A stretch of 64,000 nt of DNA from positions 1 through 64,000 of the forward strand of contig JAMYHL010000098.1 in NCBI GenBank assembly GCA_025531455.1, in the 5' to 3' direction. The position numbers and the translations under genes were made by a program. Below the pieces are notes generated by a model. That model worked only from the letters and a program-made list of their open reading frames with translations, made no database searches and was not told where the DNA came from. Positions 48,087-59,819 of this stretch are shown here, piece after piece. This DNA is from Apiotrichum sp. Y4204 (lineage: Eukaryota; Basidiomycota; Tremellomycetes; Trichosporonales; Trichosporonaceae). Each line of letters opens with the position of its first letter. Position 1 is the first letter of the stretch.

Positions 48087-51000
48087 ATGACTGCTGATGT
48101 TGTTGAGAACGGGCTTCCTGCCTTCCTCCCCACCGCACCTCCGCCCCAGAGCTCCCCTGGGTCGTCGTCCACTAGCGACCTTGACGGTGCCATGAAGCAA
48201 CTCACAATAGTGAACGAGGACAAGGCCATGTCGCCACCTCAGAATCAACAACAGTCACCTCCTCAAGGTCATCAGCTGCACCCCCTTCCTCCTCGTCCTC
48301 AAGGCCTGCACTCTTACCCCATGTTTCCCGTTGGGGATATGTCACTTCCGTACGGTGGCGACTACCATCAGTCCCAGCCTCCATGGACGACGGCATACCC
48401 TCTTCCTCCTATCGTAGCCCATCCAGGCCCGATGCCCTCACTTGACACTCTCGGGCTTGTGCATGGTTCAGGAGGCTCTCGTCCGGTTCAGGCCATGTTC
48501 CACCCAACGTTTGAACCGATTCCTGTCCCCACTCGTCCCCACCCTTACCTCGTGAGTTTATTGTTCGGCGAGCGAGGGTACCATAGGCTTACACCTAGGG
48601 TCACCCAGTCATCTATGTCAGCTTCGTCCCCAGTGGCATGACTGCCGATGATTTTGACCAAACGCTCCGCCGGCAGGGGATCGCCGCCTCCGCCATTCGC
48701 CTCCCTGATGCTGTTAACCCTCGCGACCGTCTGTATCCCGACAGCTATTACGGCTGGATGACGAAGAATGGTGAGACCAAGTTCCAAGTGTAACCTGACA
48801 CCCTAGGCTGCCTTCAGTTCGATTCGCTTTATGACACCGAGAAGGCATTGTCCATCCTCATGTCGCACCAGTACTTCGTTACCAAAGGTATCCTCATTTC
48901 CGCAATGACACCGTCGAGCGGCATTCCTCTTCCGCCTGCTCCTGTGGCACCCCGTTTCATCCGCCCGGTTAAGTTCACGTCTCCCGAGGAGGCAGCGACT
49001 TACCCTCAGCCGGGCCAGCTTTGGGACTATGTCCGTCCTTGGGGATCTGTTCGCGAGATCTCGGTAACGCTTGAGGAGAGTAACTCCGGTGATGTGCAAC
49101 CTGGTCATGGAGAGTGCCGCTGGCGGGCCAAGGTGCAGTTCTGGTATGAGGACGAAGCGGTTCGGTTCGAGACCAATCACATGAACATCGGGCCCCTTGC
49201 TGGTTGGGAAATGTGAGTTCTGTATGTATCAGCTGCTAACTCGTCCCAGCAATGTATGTCGCGACCCGTCTTACATCCCAATGGCTCCTCTTCCTTTCCA
49301 GCAGCCGGTGTCAATGTATGGTCCGCCCATGGGACCTCCGTTTGCGCCGATGGGCGCCATGATGGAGCAGCCGTTCTCGCCGCCCTCGATGCACCCCCAG
49401 CCATTGCCCTTCTCCCCTCAAGCCATTCATGCTCAACCGTTCTCGCCACCTGCGATGCACCCTCAGCCCTTTTCGCCGCCTGCGATGCATCCTCAACCCT
49501 TCTCACCGCCGATGGTGGTTCCACAGCTGCCCCAGACCGCTCAAACTGCAGCTGCTCAACAATTTTCGCCCCCAGTGATGCAGCAGTACTTGCCCGCTCC
49601 TCATCCCATGGCGCCCCAACAGTTGTCTCCGGCGGTATCGTCTCAACAGATTACGCCGCCTTCCATGAGTCACCAAACTCCGGAGGCTGCTATGTCGGCT
49701 CCAGCGATGCCCATGCATCCAGAAGGTCCCCCGTACATGTACCCGACTCCGGGGGCTCACTTTGCCTCTCTTCCTGTGCCAAGGAACGGAGAAGTTACTG
49801 TCTCTCCGCACGGCATCGTCACCCCTCTGTCGCCCGTGTCGCCTTCCCCTGTCCACCTGGTGAATGGCTCAGTGTCTTCGATACCCAGCTCTGAGCCTTC
49901 AGTTGATGGTCTTCAGGTCAACGGCATCGGCTACATCATGCATTCCGGACAATTTGCGCCAGGCTCGGGCGAACTTATTGCGCCGCCCGTGGGTACAGTT
50001 CCTATTGTTCCGCCTTCGCCGCCCCACCCACCCCCTCGATACATGGCTCCCTGGACCATGCAGAACGCAGGTGCCAGTATGCCAGTGTCTCCGCCGTACC
50101 CTGTTGAACACTTTCCAGAGGATGGCTCACACTTCCGTGACAATCAGAGCGGCCGGGCCAACCGGAACAGGAACTGGAGGCAGGTGCCCGGTGGCTATGT
50201 GGCAGACGACGGTATGGTTGTACAGCACATTCCTAACCGCTTCCCTCCCTCTGCTCGAAAGGGACATGGCCCGCGCCCCTATTTCGACAATTGCAGCTTG
50301 ATCGTAAAGGTACGCTTGCGTCTGTTCTGGGACTGACTTGGCAGAACCTTGGTCCGGATGTCTCATCAGCCTTCCTGGGCGATGTGTTCTCGAAGTTTGG
50401 TCCAGTCATCAATGTGCGCCTCATGCGCGACATCAATCAGCGCCCACGCGGATTTGGGTTTGTGACATTCCAGTCATCCGATGATGGTGAGATAACGCCG
50501 GCGGTCTCAACTGACGACCAGCTGCCTACGCTATGAGCCACATGAACGGTGCTCCCCTGGCCGGACGTCAAATCTTTGTCGGTTTCCAGGAGTCGCGTAA
50601 CGGACCTCAGCGGCTCTCCAGCACTCGTGGCCGCGGTGGTGGACGTGGTGGTGCAAGCAATGGTGTCCGGAGAGGCACTGTATTTGCCGATCGCAGTCGT
50701 CCAAAGGAGTCCGTTAAGGACGGGTTTGTGGAATGTGCGCCTGGCTCTATCGCTCCCAAGAATCCTCCCTCGCCGGAGAAGCTTAAGACCCCGGAGCGTG
50801 CTATCTCGAACCAGGCCAAGACCTGCTCTAGTACTCCCGCGTCGGCTCCTTCTCGGCTTCAGGTGTTCACTCCTGTCGAGTGTGCGAAGAATATCTCGCA
50901 TGATAACGTCACCCTTGAGATGTTCTCCACGATGTCCCCAACCGAGGTGCTCACCGTTCTCAACGCTGGCGGGAACGATCTCCTGCATAAACTTGACATA

Positions 51001-51372
51001 ACCAAGCAACCCTCCACTGTTCGTCTCGATCACAGCCCCCGGTCGAAGAAGCTCTCTATTATTACAGCTGCGCACAAGTCCATCCTCCACCTGGTAAGCT
51101 TTGGCGCCATTACATACTGATCAGATACTTACGACAGCCTTCCATACAGGGTTTCAGCCCTAGTCGTCTTGTCACCGCCATACGCGAGTATGTGAATGCC
51201 CTCGACGACAAGGACGAGGAGTCGTTCACTGAACTGTAAGGTCATTTAGCGCACAATGTTGCTAATCAGCAGACTTCGTTACCCCACCGCTGTTAGTGCC
51301 ATGGTCATGAACCAGCTCAAGAGTTCCCGCCCAAGCCCGCGTCCGGCGTCAAACAAGAGTCTGCCCGTCTGA
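48087..51372 (+). CDS. RRM-domain RNA-binding protein with Pro-rich repeats
   Basis: Predicted cytoplasmic or nuclear post-transcriptional regulator; the targets are unknown. Eight exons: 48087-48551, 48599-48770, 48807-49212, 49250-50309, 50345-50486, 50522-51093, 51150-51235 and 51273-51372; exactly 1000 residues. A degenerate RRM-like segment begins at about residue 156 (HPVIYVSFVPSGMTADDFD) and is followed by a second ordered block, LWDYVRPWGSVREISVTLEE. Residues about 395-545 are Met/Pro/Gln-rich with decapeptide repeats. The canonical RRM (about 540-620) has RNP2 LIVKNL and RNP1 RGFGFVTF (581-588), then an RGG-like stretch (RGRGGGRGG). The C-terminus (GFSPSRLVTAIREYVNALDD) is a short helical region. 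I cannot assign an orthologue. The start was chosen as the first ATG before the Pro-rich N-terminus. Confidence 0.85.
49369..49512 (+). repeat. Coding decapeptide repeats (QPFSPPAMHP type)
   Basis: Four to five copies of a 30-bp unit encoding QPFSPPAMHP or close variants, inside exon 4 of the RRM gene. Synonymous differences between copies show that the protein sequence, rather than the DNA, is conserved. Confidence 0.85.
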
Positions 51373-51578
51373 TTCGTCTGAGCCAAACCAACCCAAGCAT
51401 GTGTTCCTGTATACCCATCCATCCCACTCTCACATTCCCCTTCCCATCATAGTTTTGCAGCGCCGTTCCTGTCCATTGTTTTCTCCTTCCTCCCATGTTA
51501 TGTACATTGTTCGCTTTGATACTGCTAGCGCGTCCCTCTGATTTGGTGAATACCGTGCATGACAACCAATTTATGACA
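51373..51578. other. Convergent spacer
   Basis: 206 bases between two stop codons; T-rich, probably the 3' UTRs of both genes. Confidence 0.6.
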
Positions 51579-53139
51579 TTACTCTGCGTTGAACCCCTGT
51601 TCCCCCCATGACCCACCGCCAGCGAGCATTGGCCCTGGTCCGGCTCCTGGTCCCGGTCCTGGCCCACCGGCAAACTGGCCTGGCGGCCCATTAGGCGGCA
51701 TCATGCCACCAAGCAACGCGAGCGGGTTAATACCGGCGGGTATGGGCCGTCCGGGACCTGGTGCCCCAGGTGGCGGGCCACCGGGACCACCTGTGTTCGG
51801 ACCAGGACCCATCATCATGTTAGGGTTCATGAACCTCTCCCCAGCGCCGAGCGCCAGAGCCTGAGCTTGCACTGAAGCCTGTGCCTGTGCCTGCGCGGCC
51901 GCGTGTGGCGAGGTCTGAGGGGGTCGCATCGGGTGAGGGCTACCCTGGGCAGGTGATGGCGGGAGATGTGGGTGTGTGCCGACGGGCGTCGCGAGTCCGG
52001 GAGATGGCCCATGAGAGTGTCGTGAAGGAGTGGGCTGCGTGGTGCTGGATGACGAGTTTGGGCGGCCAGACGCTGGCAAGTTGCCAGCCGTAGAACGAGG
52101 TGTACTCGGCTCCGGACCATTGGCATTCGGTGTTGCGCCAATTCCACTGGGGCCCGCGACGCTTGCGGCACTGGTACCATTCGGGAGATCGTCCCGGAGC
52201 TCCTTAGGTGTCGGCGGCGGCGGCGTGGCGGGCGGAGGCTGCCCATGGGTATAGTACAGAAGGCTCCCGCGGTCGTACTGAAGGAGTTTGGTGTTGTAGT
52301 CTATTTGCGGTCCGCGCGCCGCGCGCGCCTGGATGAGGAGGTGGTTCCTGCACGTCAGCCAGGTTTCTTCCTTCGACGTACCAGTAACTTGCGCTTGACT
52401 GGATGTCGGCACGGTCGGCGGGCGTGAGCGGCGGCGGGGGATCGTGCCTGCGCGTGCTGTGGGCCCACGGCGACGGCGGAGGGAGGATGGGCGTCGATGC
52501 GCCCGGCTCCTCGTCCGGCTCGTGCTTGATGCTCACCCGCGGCGTGGCGGAACGTGAGGTGCTGCGCCGCGGGCCAACCATCGCGTCCAACCGTTGCCGC
52601 CAGTACGCTTGCGCGAGGGGCGAGGCGTGCTGTGCCAGGCGAGCGCGCTTCGCTGGGCGGTCCTCGTCGTCGTGCGGCGTGCTCGTTCTAGTTCCTAGAA
52701 GGCTGGCCGCAATGCTCGTGCTCGCCGCGCCGACGCTGCCACTTCGGCTCCGGCTCCGGCTTCCGCTCCCCGAGGGAGACTTATCCCCGGACTCGTCTGC
52801 TTTCTCCGGTGTTCGTTGTGCGTCTTCCGTCCCCTCGCGCTCTCCGCCCGTCGCGTCGCGTCCTATTGACTCGCTTCCTTCTCTTTCTCTTTCCCCTTCC
52901 TCGCCATCTGTTTCCTCACTTCGCTCACGCGCCAATAATGCGAGATACTCTTCCCGCTGCTCCGGCGCCAGAAAAGAGTCGATGTCAAACGTGTGTCCGC
53001 GCGCGTGAGCAATTTGTTGGGCGATAAGGAGCACCTCGAGCGACGGCTGCGCGTCGTCTCTTGCGCCCGGTGAGCGCGCCTCCCCCTCTGGTGGGGGGAG
53101 GTACAGCGTAATGGGGCGGGGCGGACGGGCGCGCGGCAT
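51579..53139 (-). CDS. Pro/Gly-rich protein of unknown function, probably nuclear
   Basis: Not recognised. Two exons, 53139-52382 and 52347-51579, 508 residues; the 34-nt intron has GTACGT, CTGAC and CAG signals. The start MPRARPPRPITLYLPPP is the first ATG after an in-frame stop-free leader. Ordered-looking parts are SLEVLLIAQQIAHARGHTFD (about residues 33-52) and a helical block DIQSSASYWNHLLIQARAAR (about 243-262) that continues LLQYDRGSLLYYTHG. The middle is Ser/Arg/Glu-rich, with a PAKRARLA cluster that could be a nuclear localisation signal. The C-terminal half is Pro/Gly/Ala/Gln-rich (PGPGPGAGPGP), resembling activator or chromatin-complex subunits. That resemblance is compositional only and no function is claimed. 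Confidence 0.75.
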
Positions 53140-53838
53140 TGTCAGTGGGTCGCGGGCCGGTGCAAAGAGGGCCGCACCGCCGCGAAAGGGAAGAAAGTCA
53201 AACGCGCTAGGGTGCGCCGAGGTGGTGTGTGTATCGTAGCCAGACGTCTATTCCCGTGATCCGTGGCTGTGGCCTTGGCTTTGTGAAATGGCCGCGATGT
53301 GCGCTAAACAATGGTGGTTGGGTGCGCGTGAAATAGTTGATGCCAAACACGAATGTCTGTCACTGCGTTCGCGACAACAAACAGGACGCCAGCAGGGACC
53401 CCGCGCGAGCAGGGCGAATCCAGGGGAGGGCTTGGCGGGCCTCGGATGCGGTGCTGCGGTGTTTTGCGGGCGCTTGTTCGCGGCGATGCGGCACGGAACC
53501 TGATGGATGGCTCGGAGGTGATGATGGATAGGAAGTGGATGAGGTCAAGAGGTGTAAAGTCACCGACAAGCACCAGAGAGGTGGTTGGGACCGAACGGGT
53601 CAATGTGTGCTGCAAATGTCAGCCACATCGTTACTGCCATAGTGCCCTGCTTTCCTGGCCACGTGGAAACATTGCGGAGTGCCCACGTGGCCACAACTAA
53701 CCACAAATATATAAATATACAAATATGCACAAATATCAGGCTCACTACCACCCCGTGTTGTTGGAACCCTCAACATTGCCTTCGAGCTTCACGACCACCT
53801 TCACTCTTCGCCATGGCGCGCACCTCGCGTCCGTAGAC
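53140..53838. promoter_or_regulatory. Bidirectional promoter region with paired CCACGTGG and TATA element
   Basis: Between the Pro/Gly-rich protein gene and MID1. Two 8-bp palindromes CCACGTGG lie at 53659-53666 and 53683-53690. They are followed by an AT-rich TATATAAATATA (53708-53719), about 120 bases before the MID1 start. This is the clearest core promoter in the window. Confidence 0.65.
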
Positions 53839-55732
53839 ATGACAAGCACGAATCCCGCCATGACAACACGGAGAAAATGGCCCCGTCACGCGCTGTGGCT
53901 TGCGGCGCTGCTCCCGGGGGCAGCGGCACGAAATCCCCCATCGACCTCCTCTCCATCCTCACCCACCGCGTCTGGCCCGATACCTGGCGCACCGGCTGCG
54001 CAGGGCGCGCCGACTGTGCTCATTCGCGAGTCCGAAACGGCGTACCGTGTCAATCTCACCCCCCATGCGCCAGTCCACATTTTGCAGCTGGAGCACAGGG
54101 TATCCTCGCTATCGATTGTGTTCAACCTGTACTCCGAGGGCCAGCCAGATGATGTACGCGTGTACGCGTCGACGCGCGACGGAGAACACACATTCCACCC
54201 AGGGCATACGACAGTCGAGGATCCCAGCTCTGGCGGCACCAAACACGGCGGGTACAACGCGCGCGGAGATGGGACATGGCGCGTGCAGTGGGATCATGGA
54301 TTCGCGAACTGGACGTACGGTTACACTCTTGAGCACGGGCCAGATGCTGAGCATCCTGTCACACCACGGATCCTTGTTGGCCGTGGCATTGACGATCGTC
54401 TCCTGTATAACCCGGATCTTGCCAACGACGGCAACGTAACACTCTTTGTGACTGTTCGAGAAAATTGTGAGTCTGATGTGGCGAACTGAGTGTGGTGTCG
54501 AGTAACATAACCATACCTGTGACTCGGTCGGAGCCCCCTTCCTTGGCTTTGTTCCTCTCTGACAGCAGTCGGCGATCATGAAGCGCTCGTGAGCCAGTTG
54601 ACCCACTTCCACCCACTAGTTGGCGACTCGACGGCGACCGAGGCCCTCGTCTTCTCGCCACTACTGTACCGCGACCCGATCCCGCAGCCGACATATCCAA
54701 ACTACACTCTACCTGGGAGCGAGCTTTCCCTTCCAGAGTGGGACGTGGTTCGCGAGTCCGTGGGCCGAAATTCGTCTACTGCGCACACAAACTTTCCGCT
54801 TGGCAGAGGTCAGCTGTCGCGACTCTTCGTTATCGAGACAGAAAAGTCACCCGTTCCGCTCGGCCTCGCACACTCGTATGCTGCCGTGACAGCCATGGAG
54901 GCTGCTGGGCAAAACGACACCAACAGCCCCACTGGCCCCGTCCTCGGCAACTCTACGCAATGGGTTGCGCTCGGTGGCGTGGAGGGCTTCCGCACCTGGG
55001 TCATCGCGACCGGCCTCCAGCCCAACACAAACTACACGGTCTGGGCGGCATCAGAAAGCGGGCACATCATGACCCCGCCGGCGTGGTTCGTGACCAAGGG
55101 CGGTACGTACACTGGCTAATTCTCATCTGACGGCAGCCGACTTCCCCTGCGCGCTCACGACCCCAACAGACCTTTGTCCAGGGGTAGCCCACGCTGTCCC
55201 GTTCCCGAAAGCGGACGGCAGTGTACTGGCCGCCATTCCTGATGCCGTCAACCAATCTATCTCGGACAACCTCGAGGCATTCGCAAGCTCCCTCGGCGCG
55301 GCGGGCCTCGCGTGCGGGCGTGACATGTACTCGTTCGTCGCGACCTGCCTCGACTGTTACACCGCGTACCGGCAGTGGCTGTGCCATATCGTCCTCCCAC
55401 AGTGTGCAGCGACGGACCCGCCGGCGTTCCAGAACGTGATTGGGAAGAACGCGCCCACAAAACCGCTCACGGTACAGCGCACCCCCGACGACCCGCGCAA
55501 CCCCAACTCGTCCATCACGTTCCCTTACGCCGAGCTCCAGCCGTGCATAAATCTGTGTACCGCCGTCGAGCGCAAGTGCCCGAACTCGCTCGGGTGGACA
55601 TGCCCCCATCGCAACTTCAATGCCAAGGAGAGCTACGCGTACATCACAAAGGACAACAAGAAGAACGATGGCAACCCGCGCACGGGATGGCCAGCGCAGG
55701 ATATCTGGGGGAATAGGTGGTGTAGTATGTAG
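53839..55732 (+). CDS. MID1: Stretch-activated Ca2+ channel subunit Mid1
   Basis: Plasma-membrane/ER glycoprotein partner of the Cch1 calcium channel, needed for Ca2+ influx under stress. Three exons: 53839-54466, 54569-55102 and 55137-55732; 585 residues. The N-terminus (WPRHALWLAALLPGAAA) is a signal peptide after a basic start; a second ATG at 53860 could also serve. The long luminal part has many N-glycosylation sites (for example NWT, NVT, NYT, NSS, NDT and NST). The Cys-rich C-terminal domain is complete: DFPCALTTPTDLCPGVAHAV, SFVATCLDCYTAYRQWLC, PYAELQPCINLCTAVERKCP and LGWTCPHRNFN, as in Mid1 and NALF/FAM155 proteins. Intron 1 has a NAGNAG acceptor (54565 or 54568). Confidence 0.95.
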
Positions 55733-55953
55733 GCTGGAATGGGGGCGCCAGACGCTGGCAGGACTCTCGCAGAGAGAGACGCTCGACGAACCTTTGGCTC
55801 GGATTGTACATTATTGTAGACCTCTTGCATACTGTAGACTAGCTCGCCGCGTCGTGCATATTAAAATGATTACCATGGACGCGGGCGATGCCTCGCCCTC
55901 ACTGCTTACGACTGCATGACAACCACAACATACAAGTACATACATGTCAAGCC
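55733..55953. other. Convergent spacer MID1/GNAT
   Basis: 221 bases between stop codons; no coding sequence. Confidence 0.6.
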
Positions 55954-57684
55954 TTATGGTGCCGGGTTCGCGGGCGCCGGACTGTCCATTCGCGTGTCGC
56001 CACCGGGGCTCAACATCGAGCGCACGGGGCTGCGGGCTGGGCTGCGGGCGGGTGTGCGGACTGGGCTCTCCATGCTCGTGTCCGCGTCCAGGCCAAGGCT
56101 CTGGCCACGCGACCACCGCCCCACGCTCTCGAGGTCGCTGTCGTCCGTGTCCAAGTCTGTTGCCATACGCCGCCGCGACGAGAGGTTGCGCATGACGCGC
56201 TCATCGTCACTCCCGTCTCCGCCGCGCTGCCACACATAGTAGCCGGAATAGCGCTTGCCGCCGCCCTTCTCCTCGGGCCAGTCCGTCACGACATCCTTGA
56301 CGTGCCGGAACCCGTTCTTGTGTACGACCTTGACAGAGGGCTTGTTGTTGTCCTCGACAATCGCGACGACATTCTCTACCCGCATGATGGGACGGATCCA
56401 CGATTCGAGAACAACGCCGACAAGCTCGCTCATGATGCCCTTTCCGTGCGCCGCGGGCTCAAGGACGTAGCCTAGATGCCACGTCTGGCTCGAGAGCGGG
56501 GACGCGAGCACCTGGTCTTCGGTACGCGTTGGGCCGCCCTCGGTCAGCGGCTCGAGGTCGGGAGACATGCCGACGTCTCCGACGATGCGCTGCTCGCGCG
56601 TGTCCCACAGCGACTTGAACGGCAGACCAAGGATGATCACATCATGGTGCACCTCGAGCGGCGTCGTCGGCGCATCCGCCGCGTCCGGAAGCTCAGCCAC
56701 ACCGGCAATCAGTGCCGTGAGGAATGTGACGTGCTTGTGCAGGTCGGCCTGCACCCACTTTTCCGCATACGGACGCTTCATTCTGGGGTCAGAGTGAAAC
56801 AGGCATGACACGCACGGGTATGGGAGACGGTACAGGCGTTTGCCGACATCGGGGTGGTTGAATAGCGTGACCTGTGTGTTAGAAGTCCGTTGACCGAATG
56901 AGGGAAAGCAGCAGTAACAACACAAGGTGGACGTGCACAGGGAAGTGCACAGGGAAGAGCAGGCGAGAAAGCAGTGCTGCAGACGTGCGCAGTACAAGAA
57001 AACTACGCGTTTCTGCTGTACATTGCAACAGGGCCATACACATCGCGTCTGAGAGTCCGAAGTGGAGAGCCAGCATTCGTGTGCGACGCACGAGCACTAC
57101 CGTTGGTGGTGCCGTACGGTCCGTGCGGCGCGGACGGATGATACGAGTGTAATGTCTCCGAACCAACGGGGGAGTGTTCCGCAAACAACGGCGGGCGGTA
57201 TACGCATGTTTGGACTAGGATTCAGAGTATCACCTTGTCCCAGATCCAAGACCCTCGATGCTCGGGACGAAGTCACGCCCATTCGCGACGAGCGAATCCT
57301 CCGGCCCCCCCCTCAGAATTCTGTCCACCTCTATCCAGAGGTTCCACTTCGCCTCCGGTCATCACTTACAATATCATCCTCGATGCCTTCACGGAACGGG
57401 GTGACGCGGAGATGGGGGAACGAGGGGAGCTGAAGGTATGGCTCTTGGCGTTCTGTGTCCCAGCGGAGGGCTGTGGCGAGCTTCTTGCGGTAGACCGGAG
57501 AGCCAAAGTCGACGTCGGGGGCTTCTGGCGAGTTGCGGTCCTTGAGGCGGAGGTCGATATCCGGCGCCGCCAGCGCCTGCGAGACGGAGGGGGCCCCGCC
57601 ATCGCCGATGTCGAGTGTCAGCAGCTGCTTGACCGGCGGCGAGGCGGGGGTCACCGCCAGCGTCACGGGTGATGGGTCGGCCAT
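55954..57684 (-). CDS. GNAT-family N-acetyltransferase (RimJ/RimL-like)
   Basis: Predicted acetyl-CoA-dependent N-acetyltransferase; the substrate is unknown. Two exons, 57684-57370 and 56871-55954, 410 residues. The exon junction restores LRVTPFREGIEDDI|VTLFNHPDVGKRL, a typical start of the RimJ/RimL-like GNAT fold, which supports the 498-nt intron (57369-56872), long for this genome. The acetyl-CoA binding region is WHLGYVLEPAAHGKGIMSEL (about residues 225-244), with the Q/RxxGxG/A loop as AHGKGI, then VENVVAIVEDNNKPSVKVVH and NGFRHVKDV. The C-terminal 100 residues are Ser/Arg/Asp-rich with PVRTPARSPARSPVRS repeats and look disordered. The gene is divergent from the small membrane protein gene at 59820. 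Confidence 0.85.
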
Positions 57685-59819
57685 GAGCTATAGGCTGATG
57701 TTGTGATGGGATGAGACAGTAGTCAAAATGAAACAACGATGGAGGGAGAGAAGGTGAGAGAGTTGTGAGATCTGGCGACGGGAGGTGGGAGATGTGGTGA
57801 ACGGCGGAGAGAGGGAAATGTCTTTGGTGAGTGTGTCTCTCTTTGACCTTGTCCTGCTTGGTGTTTGCTGTTGTGGATGCGACGCTATGGCAGTGTGGCC
57901 AGTGGGAGCCAGCGGTTGATGTGGTTGGGGGAAAAGAGAGAGAGAGAGGAGAGGGGGAAGAGGGGGGGAGAACGAGGGTTGTGATGGTGGTGGCTTTATT
58001 TCAGCTCTGGGTCGGTGGCGGTTCTCACAATAAAGGGCTCGCCATCGCATCGCGAGCAGTCGGACACTTGGACTACATACACACTACCGCGTTCCCTAAC
58101 TCTCATCTCCATGCATCACTCCGCTGTGTGGTTGCTCGCCAGGGACGCCAACCTGATGCGGGACCTGGGGCCTCTGTAGTCCTTGCTCCTTGCATCGAGG
58201 GCGAATGGGCCTGGCTGGCCGGGGCCACTGCCGTGCTGACCTTCACTGGTCTCAAACCTTGGTGTAAACCTTGATCTTGGGAAAGCGGCTGACTGTGTGT
58301 CGGCACGAATACAGGGCATCCTCTACAAAAGGGGAGCCGGGGCACACGATATCCTCCATCCAATCCCTTTTCTTTTCGTTGCAACAGGCAGTCGAGAAAC
58401 TCTACTCGAGACCACGTCCGAGGAGTGTCCCGCCCCCAGGACAGGGGCAGGCACGCCGACAGAGCAGCGCTAGGAGAGCGAAGAAAGCGTGGAGAGCGTG
58501 AGTGGGTGCGGGGCAGATAGGGAGAACGCCGAGAAGTTACCGTATGTGTACAGTACATGCAGCATCCGGCATTCACCACCATTCCACCGTTCCCCGCGGC
58601 AGGCAAGTTGTTTCTATCGTGTTCAGCCGTGTATTCAGGACATATCCTTCCCCTGTCCCATGCTTGACTCCCTAGCCTCATTCTCATGGCGACGAGCAAC
58701 AACGACGAGCACGCCGTGGCCTAGTAAATGCCGCACACTCAGGATCGCGTCGTCGCATCCGCTGTGCGTGGCTCCTGGCCTCGTGGCCTCGTGTAGATGG
58801 CGTTGGCGTTGGCGCCGGCGCCTCTTTCCGCCTCTTTGCCGCTTCGTTCAGAGGGATGTACTCCTTTCCTCTCGTGTGCTTGTTCTCCCTTGATCCTTAT
58901 CCTTTGCGCTTTTGGGCTTTGCCTTTGCCCGCCACGGCCCCTGGCACAAGAACTGTGCAACTGTGCGTCCTCTGCATGGTAGTACACACTGCAAGTACAC
59001 ACGTACTGCATTCCTCCCCGCCGACCTGCTTTCCTGGCGTCCCTTGGCAACGAAAGCTAATGGCATTGCCTCGTTCATCTATTGTTTGTGTGGCGGTGGA
59101 AGCGATGAAGCGGTGAGAGAGATAAAGTAGAGACCGCATATGCCGAGTTTTTATGCATGTACCTCCAGCGAGCGATCCCGGACGGCCCGGACGAGACACG
59201 ACACGCGAGTGCCGAGGGCCGAGGCCCTCGTGTCGTGCTGTCCCGCGTGTCCCCCGGTACTGTGCGGGGGCACTGCATCTCACCCTCGTGCCGATCATGC
59301 CAGCTGCACAGGATCAGCAGATCAACGGATCAACGGGATCAACCGGTCGTCCCGATCATCATGGCTTCCCAACGGAGGAGAGAAGACTCGATCACAACCA
59401 ACTGAGGGATGGGGGGAGGTGATCAGCGAGGTTTTCGAACATGGGTGCGGTGAAACCGGATCGGCACGCGGATCGCACATGGGCGTTCCTCGGGGCCCCT
59501 TTGGTCCTTTCTTTCCGAGGGCCTGTGCGTGGCGCCTGTGCGTGGCCCCCACGGGTAATGAGCCATGACGTAACTGCGGACTGCGGACACCCGCCATGCC
59601 TGCCAGCCATGTCGGCCAGGAGCATCCTGGAACTGCGACTCGAAGGGATCCAAGTTCACATCGTGTTCGTCGTCACTGTGATCGCTTTGAACCGCTTTGC
59701 CTCCCCATCTCTCGCCGCCACCCCTTCAATCTCTTTGGACTCGTTCATCCTCTTCCGTATCCTTTCCTTCAGTGCTTCCCCCTCTCCGATCTTCCACCCT
59801 TCTTTCATAAACCCACGCC
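57685..59819. promoter_or_regulatory. Bidirectional intergenic region, 2.1 kb
   Basis: No gene assembled. Next to the GNAT start is a purine-rich tract with a GA repeat (57926-57972). A strong inverted repeat lies at 59197-59237. The last 100 bases before 59820 are CT-rich (59730-59810), fitting a leader for the downstream gene. Confidence 0.5.
59197..59237. repeat. Inverted repeat with nested hairpin
   Basis: CACGACACG (59197-59205) is complementary to CGTGTCGTG (59229-59237). Inside, GAGGGCC (59214-59220) pairs with GGCCCTC (59223-59229) around a two-base loop. No poly-T follows, and it is not next to a gene end. Confidence 0.7.
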
